A DNA stretch of 39,080 nucleotides, taken from assembly GCA_009921505.1 (NCBI GenBank), contig RFXU01000002.1:1-39080 (forward strand). The letters run 5' to 3'. Positions 1 through 8,561 of this stretch are shown in pieces (within the stretch, counting starts at the first letter, position 1; every line of letters begins with the position of its first letter). Both the position numbers and the translations under genes were made by a program. The notes under the pieces were generated by a model. That model had not been told where the DNA came from, did no database searches, and saw only the letters and a list, made by a program, of their open reading frames with translations. The DNA is from Flavobacteriaceae bacterium. Its GTDB lineage: Bacteria; Bacteroidota; Bacteroidia; Flavobacteriales; Flavobacteriaceae.

Positions 1-304
1 CATCGGCAACTTCTTTGTATTGGGTAATGGGTATTTCTAAAACTCCTTTTGGCCTCCCGTATAAAAACGCCGTCCATTGAGAGACCTCCGGGGCCTCAAG
101 ATTAGGAACGATACACATCAAAACCTCAAATCCCGGTGGTTTTGCAGCGATGGACAAATGCATATTATTGGCATTTGGAGAATCATCTGGTGCTAAAACA
201 TAGGCAAATAGGGCCAAAAACGTGGCCAAAATAAGAAGAATAAAACTCAGGAGCCCCAATGGATTTTTAATAAATTTTAAACCCCATGAGTCTGATTGCT
301 CCAT
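1..304 (-). CDS. ABC transporter permease (OppC/DppC-like), N-terminal fragment truncated by window edge
   Basis: Open frame read on minus strand from ATG at 304: MEQSDSWGLKFIKNPLGLLSFILLILATFLALFAYVLAPDDSPNANNMHLSIAAKPPGF...; one N-terminal TM followed by a periplasmic segment, as in peptide ABC permeases; runs off the window start. Confidence 0.65.
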   Translation of the reverse strand, partial: MEQSDSWGLKFIKNPLGLLSFILLILATFLALFAYVLAPDDSPNANNMHLSIAAKPPGFEVLMCIVPNLEAPEVSQWTAFLYGRPKGVLEIPITQYKEVAD

Positions 305-322
305 AGCCTTAGCACGCATAAA

Positions 323-2491
323 TCAATCCTGAATCTTAGCGACCTTATTGGGTCGGATATTGTTCATTTTTAGATCCGCTAATATGTGAACGGCCTCCTC
401 CACATAAACGTCTTTAGCCAAAGCCTTATGCCAGCGTCTGTGTTGCTCGCGCAAGGTGGTATCTTGATCCATAAGTCGTAAATCATCCTGTAAAGAGGCA
501 TAATTCAACTTATTATCATAGTCCTTAATCGCCTCAAATCGCTCATTCTCTTGTTCGCGACGTTGCATTTCTGCAATGTACTCATCAAGGGATAGGCTGA
601 GCTCTTGATCGTTTTGGTTGGATTTAATCCATTGAGCATTTTCTTCGATAAGATTTACTTGAGCATTAGAGGCTAAACGCTCCTTACTTCGCTCAATAGT
701 TCCCTCATAGTCAATATACCCTGGCCAAACTTCATACTCTGCAGCAGTAATATTGTCGTGTGGCAGTGGATTGTCATAATCGCGTTCCCCAATTTCAATA
801 TAACTATATCGATCCGGCATCACAATATCGCTCTTCACCCCTTCGAGTTGTGTAGACCCACCGTTTACGCGGTAAAACTTCTGTGTGGTCATCTTTAGTG
901 CGCCCATATCTCCAAGATCATTATTGCGCAACCATTGATTGAGGTCAATCATATTTTGGACCGTTCCTTTACCGTAGGATTGTGCACTCCCTAAAATAAT
1001 TCCACGTTTATAATCCTGCATCGCAGCAGCGAGAATCTCTGAAGCGGAAGCAGAGAGTTCATTAATCATCAGGACCAATGGGCCATCCCAAGCAATATCA
1101 TTGTCTCGGTCTTTTAACACCTCTTTACGTGCCCCATTGGAGGCCACCTGTACCACAGGGCCATTTTTAATGAATAACCCGGCGATATCGACTGCCGTTC
1201 TCAAAGAACCTCCACCATTGTTGCGCAAATCCATAACCAGGCCATCAATTTGCTCATTTTTTAGTTTTTCAATTTCGAGTCGCACATCCGTAGCAGCATT
1301 ACGCTCTCCATAATCCGTCATGTCAAAATAAAAGGCCGGTAAGTTAATTAAGCCATAGCGCTTACCATCCTGTTCAATAATTGTGGATTTAGCATAAGTC
1401 TCGGCGAGTTCCACCACATCACGCTCAATAATTTCCTCATCGATCGTGCCGTCAACCCGCTTTACCGTCAAAATAACTTTAGTCCCCTTAGGCCCTTTGA
1501 TCAGTTTAACCGCATCGTCCACACGCATCCCGACCAAACTGACGGCTTCATCTTCATCCTCTTGACGCACCTTAATGAGGGCATCACCCACCTCGAGATG
1601 TTCTCCACGCCAAACTGGACCTCCGCTAATCACTTCCACTATGGTGATGTAATCATTTTTCTTCTGCAGGCGCGCACCGATTCCCTCGAGTTTCCCGCTC
1701 ATGCGCAAATCAAATCGATCTCGATCCGGCGGCGCAAAATAATTCGTGTGCGGGTCAAATTCAGAAACGATGGCATTGAGATAAACAGCAAAGTAGTCTT
1801 TACGTTCCAAGTCATCGGTGAAGTCATAATTATCGTCTAATGTAGAAAGCGTGGTCTCACGGGCCTTGGCCTCGAGATCTGCTGTACTCATATCAATCAA
1901 ATCTCTAATCTCGTCCGACGGGATACTGTCTGGATTCATTCCTCTGGCTTCCTTTTGTTCTTCTATCAGATCGTAAAAATTAGACAGCGCCGTATACTTA
2001 AGTTGTTTGCGCCAATGTTCTTTTAATTCTTGAGAAGTTGTAGCATATTCCAATTGGTCGTAATCGGTATTGATACTTTCCTGAACGGCATAATCAAAAG
2101 GCTCGGCCAAAATATCTTTGTAATAGGCCTTAGTCGCCTCTGATCGCTCAAGATAAGTCTCGTATACAATATCAAAAAAGCTTAACTCCTTCTGACGGAT
2201 TTGATCATCAATAAGCAAACTATAGGCCCGAAAATCCTCTATGTCTTGAGCTAAAAAATAGCGTTTTAAAGGATCCAAGGACTCAATAAAGTTCTCCCAA
2301 ACATTCATTGAAAAAGTGTCATCGAGTTCCTTTGGGTCATAATGTCCTTTTTCCAAAACATAACTGATCAGATCGATCAGCAATCGATCTTTACTTGGAT
2401 CGTTGAATTCTTTGGCGGTAAAGCTGCACGAAGCCACAGCAACAAACACCCCTAAGAGTAAAATTTTCCAATTCCTTTTCAATATTCGCAT
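323..2491 (-). CDS. Carboxy-terminal processing (tail-specific) protease, S41 family with PDZ domain
   Basis: 722 aa; VMDLRNNGGGSLRTAVDIAGLF, SASASEILAAAMQDY, SYGKGTVQ catalytic-core motifs; lipobox-like ASCS at N-terminus. Confidence 0.93.
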   Translation of the reverse strand: MRILKRNWKILLLGVFVAVASCSFTAKEFNDPSKDRLLIDLISYVLEKGHYDPKELDDTFSMNVWENFIESLDPLKRYFLAQDIEDFRAYSLLIDDQIRQKELSFFDIVYETYLERSEATKAYYKDILAEPFDYAVQESINTDYDQLEYATTSQELKEHWRKQLKYTALSNFYDLIEEQKEARGMNPDSIPSDEIRDLIDMSTADLEAKARETTLSTLDDNYDFTDDLERKDYFAVYLNAIVSEFDPHTNYFAPPDRDRFDLRMSGKLEGIGARLQKKNDYITIVEVISGGPVWRGEHLEVGDALIKVRQEDEDEAVSLVGMRVDDAVKLIKGPKGTKVILTVKRVDGTIDEEIIERDVVELAETYAKSTIIEQDGKRYGLINLPAFYFDMTDYGERNAATDVRLEIEKLKNEQIDGLVMDLRNNGGGSLRTAVDIAGLFIKNGPVVQVASNGARKEVLKDRDNDIAWDGPLVLMINELSASASEILAAAMQDYKRGIILGSAQSYGKGTVQNMIDLNQWLRNNDLGDMGALKMTTQKFYRVNGGSTQLEGVKSDIVMPDRYSYIEIGERDYDNPLPHDNITAAEYEVWPGYIDYEGTIERSKERLASNAQVNLIEENAQWIKSNQNDQELSLSLDEYIAEMQRREQENERFEAIKDYDNKLNYASLQDDLRLMDQDTTLREQHRRWHKALAKDVYVEEAVHILADLKMNNIRPNKVAKIQD

Positions 2492-2642
2492 TCTTCTGAT
2501 TTTAGTCTTCTAAAATAGCTAAAAATAAAAGGGGAGCCTTAGCGATTCGCTGCTAATTTTTTGTTAAACAAGGGGCTTTAAAAATCAATTTCAAATTGTG
2601 TTTTCCCCTCAGATAAGCGTATTTTTAACCCTAAATCAAAAT

Positions 2643-3428
2643 ATGGAGCAAGATAGACCCCTTATATTGGTCACTAATGATGACGGGATAACCGCCCCAG
2701 GAATCAGAACCTTGATCAAGGCCATGCTGCCTTTGGGTGAAGTGGTTGTCGTGGCGCCCGATGCTCCACAAAGCGGTATGGGTCATGCCATTACGGTTAA
2801 TGACACCTTGTATTGCGATCCAATAAATGTAGATGATTCCTTAGATATTCGGGAGTTCAGCTGCAGTGGAACTCCGGCGGATTGTGTCAAAATTGCGGTC
2901 AACGAAGTCCTGCATCGCAAACCTGATCTTCTGGTCAGTGGGATCAATCATGGAAGCAATGCCTCGATAAACGTCATCTACAGCGGAACGATGAGTGCCG
3001 CCGTGGAAGCAGGAACGATGGGCATTCCCGCTATCGGCTTTTCACTTTTGGATTTTAGTTACAATGCAGACTTTAGTCACACCATAGAACCCATTCAACA
3101 CCTCACCAAAGAATGCCTCAAACACGGCATGCCTCAGGGGGTTGTTTTGAATGTGAATTTTCCCAAAATCGACCAAGCGCCCTTCAAAGGAATCAAAATT
3201 TGTCGTCAGGCCAATGCCCAATGGGTGGAACAATTCGACAAACGCAAAAGCCCATGGGGACGCACGTATTATTGGCTCTCAGGGGAATTTGTAAACCTAG
3301 ATCAAGGCCAGGACACCGATCAGTGGGCTTTGGACAATGGCTATATCTCAGTGGTTCCTGTTCAATATGATTTGACAGCGCATTATGCTATTCCTTTAAT
3401 TAACCAATGGAAGTTAAGTCATGAGTAA
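2643..3428 (+). CDS. surE: 5'/3'-nucleotidase SurE
   Basis: ILVTNDDGITAPGIRTL, GTPADCVKIAVNE, LVSGINHGSNAS motifs. Likely start is ATG at 2643 (MEQDRPLILVTNDDG), not the 2598 ATG in the ORF track. Confidence 0.95.
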   Translation: MEQDRPLILVTNDDGITAPGIRTLIKAMLPLGEVVVVAPDAPQSGMGHAITVNDTLYCDPINVDDSLDIREFSCSGTPADCVKIAVNEVLHRKPDLLVSGINHGSNASINVIYSGTMSAAVEAGTMGIPAIGFSLLDFSYNADFSHTIEPIQHLTKECLKHGMPQGVVLNVNFPKIDQAPFKGIKICRQANAQWVEQFDKRKSPWGRTYYWLSGEFVNLDQGQDTDQWALDNGYISVVPVQYDLTAHYAIPLINQWKLSHE

Positions 3429-3708
3429 AAGAATCTTTAAAGGCTTATTAGTAGGGTTTATATTTAACGGAATTGGCGTGCTGCTGTGCCTGTTTATTTT
3501 TAGTCTGTTAAACAACAGTAATATTGAAGCGATGTGGACCGGATTTTTAGAAACTCAACGATTGTGGATGTTGATTTCCCTCGGCGCACTGCCTAACTTA
3601 CTTGCCTTTTTTGAGTTTTTAAGACGCAACCAAGAATACGAAGCTCGTGGCGTCCTTTTGGCAACAATTGTGGCGGCTCTAGCCACCTATTTCCTATATT
3701 TTTTCTGA
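3421..3708 (+). CDS. Small conserved membrane protein located between surE and lpxB
   Basis: 95 aa with about three hydrophobic helices; overlaps the surE stop by 8 nt; TGA followed immediately by the lpxB ATG. Confidence 0.75.
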   Translation: MSKRIFKGLLVGFIFNGIGVLLCLFIFSLLNNSNIEAMWTGFLETQRLWMLISLGALPNLLAFFEFLRRNQEYEARGVLLATIVAALATYFLYFF

Positions 3709-3709
3709 T

Positions 3710-4743
3710 ATGAAGTATTACATCATTTCGGGAGAGGCCTCTGGAGATTTACACGGATCTAACCTGATTCGTGAACTCAACCAAAAAGACCCAAAGGCAG
3801 AAATTCGAGTATCGAGGTTTTATTCAATCTCAAAACCATACTGGGCAATATAAAACGCTGTAAAAAAGACATTCAGGCCTTCAGTCCGGATGTTTTAATT
3901 CTCATTGATTATCCTGGCTTTAATATGCGTATTGCGCGCTGGGCCAAAAAACAAAATATTCCGGTTCATTACTATATTGCCCCTCAAGCTTGGGCGTGGA
4001 AAGAAAATCGCGTTAAAGATATTCGCCGTGATGTTAAGGCCCTCTATGTTATTTTGCCCTTTGAAGAGGAATTTTTTGGCCAGCGAGGCTGTCCTGTTCA
4101 TTTTGTGGGACACCCGCTTCGTGATGCGCTCTTAAATAAGCCCGAAGTCCATGAGGATCAGTTTCGATTAAAATACAATTTGGATCAGCGTCCGATAATT
4201 GCTCTGCTTCCTGGAAGTCGTAAGCAAGAAATCTCGGCAATGCTCCCCACTATGGCAAAAATGGCGGATAAGTATAAAGACTATCAGTTTATTGTTGCCG
4301 GCGCTCCGTCGATAGAATTAAGCTTTTACCAACAACTGATTGACTTGTCAAAAATTCAGGTGGTCACTCAAGACACTTATTCCATTCTCAGTGTTGCCCA
4401 TGCCGCGATGGTTACCTCTGGCACAGCCACATTGGAAACGGCCTTATTAAATGTGCCCCAAGTGGTTTGTTACAAAGGACATTGGCTATCTTATCATATT
4501 GCCAAACGCATCATTAAGCTGTCCTACATTTCTCTGGTCAATTTAATCCTTGATGCTCCTGCGGTTCCAGAACTTATTCAAGACCAGTTCAATGAAAGGA
4601 CCCTTATGGATCACTTGTCTCATTTGCTTAGCCCACAGGGGCGATCTGCGCAACTCAAGGCTTATGATCAGCTCCTTGAAAAGTTGGGTCCCTTAGGGGC
4701 GAGTAAACGCGTTGCCAAATTAATTTTTGAACACGCCCAATAA
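3710..4743 (+). pseudogene. lpxB: Lipid-A-disaccharide synthase LpxB, disrupted by an internal deletion/frameshift around 3808-3811
   Basis: N-terminus in frame from ATG 3710: MKYYIISGEASGDLHGSNLIRELNQKDPKAEIR, then the frame reads VSRFYSISKPYWAI*. The rest of LpxB resumes in another frame at 3811: IEVLFNLKTILGNIKRCKKDIQAFSPDVLILIDYPGFNMRIARWAKK... to 4743. The expected FWGGDLMQ...MGF segment is missing. Confidence 0.85.
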
Positions 4744-4755
4744 GTAAAAAACGAC

Positions 4756-5274
4756 ATGGTCTCTTCTCATAAACCATTAGTTAATTTAATCATTCTGTGT
4801 TCATTAGCTCTAGGTCTGTCGAGTTGTGGCAGCAGTCGAAATGTGAGTCATCGAAACGCTAATGTCCCCGGAAACAACATTTCACTAACCAAAAAAGAGT
4901 CCATATTAATTGACCAAGCAAAAAGCTTTATTGGCACCCCATATCAATGGGGCGGAGACAGTAAAAAAGGCATGGACTGTTCTGGACTCATTTACCAAAG
5001 CTTTAAAGCCATAGATATAGATGTTCCGCGGACTACAAAAGAGCTGATCCATCAAGGGCGCAAAATTGCGCCGAGTAAATTAAAGCCCGGTGACTTGGTG
5101 TTTTTTAAAACACTCAAATCAAAAGCCAAAGCGACTCATGTTGGTCTGGTTACGCAGAGTGCAAAAAATGAAACACTCTTTATTCATTCGGGGACTTCAA
5201 GCGGAGTGACAATTTCTAAATTAGAGGATACCTATTGGAAAAAGCACTTTGTTTTTGCCCGACGCATTTGGTAA
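4756..5274 (+). CDS. NlpC/P60 family (C40) cell-wall peptidase lipoprotein
   Basis: 172 aa; lipobox LGLSSCGS; DCSGLIYQSF, HVGLV and IHSGTSSGV catalytic motifs. Confidence 0.92.
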   Translation: MVSSHKPLVNLIILCSLALGLSSCGSSRNVSHRNANVPGNNISLTKKESILIDQAKSFIGTPYQWGGDSKKGMDCSGLIYQSFKAIDIDVPRTTKELIHQGRKIAPSKLKPGDLVFFKTLKSKAKATHVGLVTQSAKNETLFIHSGTSSGVTISKLEDTYWKKHFVFARRIW

Positions 5275-5316
5275 ACATGTAGCTTGCATTAAACTCCCTT
5301 TAACCTCATTTAGGGA

Positions 5317-7398
5317 GTGTCACAACCAATCAATACACGACTTTTTGAAATAGCTCTTGGGCTCAGTTTCGGAATACTTTTGGGCCATTTTTATAACGTG
5401 CCCAGCCTTCCAATTAGGGCTTTTTACCTAGGAATGGGTTTGGTATTGGTCATAAGCTACTCTATAACCGCTCATCATAGACCTCAATTCTGGTGGTTTT
5501 TTCGGCTTTGGTTTTTCTGCCTTTGGGCGGTCATCGGAGGTCTGCACTATACCAATCAAAGGCCTGCAGAGCCTTTTAAGGATGACAAAAATAACACAGA
5601 AGAAACTCATGAGCATGACCACCTTGATCCAAGGCAATTGCATGCCATACAGGTTCAAGCAAGACTAAAACCATGGGGAAACACTGCACGATACCTAGCC
5701 GTTTATCACTGCCCGGAGCAAAATATACGTTATAAAGTAGCCCTGGTCTCCAACGATTCTCTACTGAAATCATTCATAGATTTAGATCAAACACTTTGGA
5801 CCCATACCACACCAAAAGTCATCAGCAAAAGTAAAAATCCCGGAGGGTTTGACCCTAAAGCCTATTACCACAGTCAAGGGATTGAGCGATATATTCAAAT
5901 TTCAAGCAAAGAAATTTATTGTTGGAGCAAACACCCTTTGAGTTTTAAGGCCAGAGCCCAAAAAATCAATGCTCGACTGGCTCAATTTTGGCAGAAGGCT
6001 CCAATATCAAATGCATCCAGGGCCCTAGCGCTGGCCATAATACTCGGGCAAACAGAAGATTTAACGCCAGAGCTAAAAACACAATTTGCCCATGCTGGGG
6101 CCCTGCACGTTCTCGCACTATCGGGCATGCATGTAGCCATGGTGGTGTTGCTTTTAAAGTGGCTCCTGAGCCCACTAAAATCTCTAGCCTATGGCACGAA
6201 AATTCAAGCCTTTACTCTTATTTTATTGCTCTGGTTCTATGCCACAATCTGCGGACTTAGCCCTTCAATCACCAGGGCCGTATGTATGTTTAGTGTATGG
6301 CAATGTGCTTCTTTATTGGGTCGACCTATAAGTGGCTCCAACAGTTTAATCTTGAGCTATATATTACTCCTTTGGGCTGCGCCCTATTGGTTGTTCTCGG
6401 TGGGCTTTCAGTTGAGTTTTGTTGCCGTGATGGCTTTAACCTTTATCCCCTCACGAATCGAAAGCCTGTGGCGCCCAAAAAACAAAGCTTACCGTTATCT
6501 CGTTCAGCTTCACATTGTCGGGATGGCGGCACAAATCGGAGTAGGTCCCTTATCCGTTTATTATTTTCACCAGTTTCCGCTAATGTTTTGGCTGAGTAAT
6601 TTCATAATTCTCCCATTGATGGGCCCAGTGGTGGTTCTTGGGGTGGTCATTACCTTGAGCAGTATCATGATAAATATCCCCCCGATGGTTTTTGACATTT
6701 GGGAACAGTTAATCCAATTTATCTTAAGCAGCGTTGAATGGATTTCGAGCGATCAGGACTTACTCCTAGATGAATTAAACCTCTCTATACATACCTTATG
6801 CAGCTATTATTTATTGGCCATGTTTTTATGGTGGGCCGGACAACATCCATGGATTAATAAAAGAAAAATAATTACCCTCTATTGCCCCCTCCTACTGAGC
6901 ATTATCTCAACAGGGCACATTGTCCAGCGTCTCACGGCTGAAGAGCAAGAAATTCAATTTGCGTTATTGCATCGATACAAGCATACTGTAGTTATCGCAA
7001 AAACGAAAGAAGGTGTTTTGGGATTTTCGAATGTGCCTGAACAAAATTCTCGCTTAATGCGCGATTATACAAGGCATAACAACCAGATTTTGACACGGGA
7101 ACGTGCCTTAAGCAGCATTATGAGGTTTGACCAAATCCCCATCATTGTCATTGACTCAAGCGGTTTATATCCTCAACTCAGTGGTGCGATTGTCCTGCTT
7201 ACTAAAAATGCCAATATTCATTTGGAGCAACTGGTTCACGAGCTCAAACCTCGAGTTATACTCGCCGATGGATCTAATAATCAGTACGTGGTTCAACGCT
7301 GGCGAAAACATGCCAAAAAAATAAATCAAAAGTTTTTGGACACTTACCAATTCGGGGCCATTGAGGCCCGTGAGCCTGCGTTTAAAAATTACCTTTAA
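5317..7398 (+). CDS. comEC: ComEC/Rec2-family DNA uptake channel protein
   Basis: 693 aa multi-TM; AHAGALHVLALSGMHVAMV competence-domain signature; N-terminal DUF4131-like region; GTG start. Confidence 0.88.
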   Translation: MSQPINTRLFEIALGLSFGILLGHFYNVPSLPIRAFYLGMGLVLVISYSITAHHRPQFWWFFRLWFFCLWAVIGGLHYTNQRPAEPFKDDKNNTEETHEHDHLDPRQLHAIQVQARLKPWGNTARYLAVYHCPEQNIRYKVALVSNDSLLKSFIDLDQTLWTHTTPKVISKSKNPGGFDPKAYYHSQGIERYIQISSKEIYCWSKHPLSFKARAQKINARLAQFWQKAPISNASRALALAIILGQTEDLTPELKTQFAHAGALHVLALSGMHVAMVVLLLKWLLSPLKSLAYGTKIQAFTLILLLWFYATICGLSPSITRAVCMFSVWQCASLLGRPISGSNSLILSYILLLWAAPYWLFSVGFQLSFVAVMALTFIPSRIESLWRPKNKAYRYLVQLHIVGMAAQIGVGPLSVYYFHQFPLMFWLSNFIILPLMGPVVVLGVVITLSSIMINIPPMVFDIWEQLIQFILSSVEWISSDQDLLLDELNLSIHTLCSYYLLAMFLWWAGQHPWINKRKIITLYCPLLLSIISTGHIVQRLTAEEQEIQFALLHRYKHTVVIAKTKEGVLGFSNVPEQNSRLMRDYTRHNNQILTRERALSSIMRFDQIPIIVIDSSGLYPQLSGAIVLLTKNANIHLEQLVHELKPRVILADGSNNQYVVQRWRKHAKKINQKFLDTYQFGAIEAREPAFKNYL

Positions 7399-7975
7399 AG
7401 GCCTCTTGATACTGAATCCAAGCCTCTTCTGTCGTAATTTCTTTGTACTGATCAGAAGCGATCATCTTTAAAAAGATTTCTAGTTCTTCGGCAGTCTTAT
7501 AGCCTGGAAGGGCTTGAATCAAATCACCATTTTCATCAAAAAAGACCAAACTAGGATAGGCATTAATGCGTAAAGCATCTGCAAAAAAGTGCTGTGCATT
7601 TCGGCCCTTGCGCTCAGGCTGATGATTTGGGTTCGTGTAAGTAAAGTCTTTGTAATCAATAGCCTCAGTACCTTCTCCATCAAATTTTACAGCATAATAA
7701 TGCTTATTGACATAGCGTATCAAGCGCTTATTGGTAAAAGTATTTTTATCGAGCATCTTACAGGGGCCACACCAATCGGTGTACACATCCATAAAAATTT
7801 TCTTGGGATTTTGTGCCTGGGCCGCCAAAGCCTCATTCATACTCATCCATTTTATTTGGGCATGCATCGGAAGTGTGCCTAAACACAAAATAAATAAAAT
7901 GACTAAGCTAATTTTATGCCCCTTTAGCGGATACCTCAAAGCTCGAGGCATCAATTCATTTTTTAGTCCATTCAT
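7382..7975 (-). CDS. Thioredoxin-fold protein (WCGPC), paralogue 1
   Basis: Signal-like N-terminus; VYTDWCGPCKMLDKNTF; cis-Pro NAYPSLVFFDENG. Confidence 0.88.
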   Translation of the reverse strand: MNGLKNELMPRALRYPLKGHKISLVILFILCLGTLPMHAQIKWMSMNEALAAQAQNPKKIFMDVYTDWCGPCKMLDKNTFTNKRLIRYVNKHYYAVKFDGEGTEAIDYKDFTYTNPNHQPERKGRNAQHFFADALRINAYPSLVFFDENGDLIQALPGYKTAEELEIFLKMIASDQYKEITTEEAWIQYQEAFKGNF

Positions 7976-8517
7976 TGGAAACTGGGTTTAAAATTAGCGA
8001 CATATTGATCATAAGCCTCTTGAGTACGGATGCTTTTCCAGAGCTCGGTCCCAAAAAATCTTAAGAACAACTCTAATTGTGGCGCCGTTCTATAGCCTCG
8101 AACACTTTTAATCAGTCCCCCTGATTCATCCATAAACACCACAGTCGGGTAGGCATTTATCCCCAAAAAACGCGAATACTCATGAACCGAATTGCGTCGC
8201 TTAGCCTTGGCCGGGTCGTATCTCGGATTGCCATAGGTTTTTCCTCTATACACGATTGTTTCATCCCCCTCTCCATTAAACTTAACCGGGTAGAAATACT
8301 CGTTAATAAACGCCGCTACATCCGGATTACTGAAAGTGTTTCGATCGTAACTTTTACAAGGGCCACACCAAACCGTATAGACGTCGATAAAGATTTTTTT
8401 GGGCTTGATTTTTTGAGCTGCAAGGGCCTCACTCATAGACATCCATTGAACCTCCTGAGCCATGAGTACAGGGGTCAATAAAATAAAACCTAGCAGTATA
8501 ATCGCTCGAAAACTCAT
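7972..8517 (-). CDS. Thioredoxin-fold protein (WCGPC), paralogue 2
   Basis: Signal peptide; WMSMSEALAAQ...VYTVWCGPCKSYDRNTF...NAYPTVVFMDESGG; same architecture as the adjacent gene; 4-nt overlap with it. Confidence 0.88.
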   Translation of the reverse strand: MSFRAIILLGFILLTPVLMAQEVQWMSMSEALAAQKIKPKKIFIDVYTVWCGPCKSYDRNTFSNPDVAAFINEYFYPVKFNGEGDETIVYRGKTYGNPRYDPAKAKRRNSVHEYSRFLGINAYPTVVFMDESGGLIKSVRGYRTAPQLELFLRFFGTELWKSIRTQEAYDQYVANFKPSFQ

Positions 8518-8561
8518 TCTTTATTCTTTCTATAAACAGCTCAAAAAATTAACTTCCCTGG

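Noticed and set aside
1562-1840. 92-aa plus-strand ORF inside the S41 protease gene
   Set aside because: Antisense shadow ORF with no domain signal; the minus-strand protease explains the sequence.
3895-4240. Short antisense and alternate-frame ORFs over lpxB
   Set aside because: They overlap a clear LpxB reading frame and have no recognisable protein features; by-products of the disrupted lpxB region.
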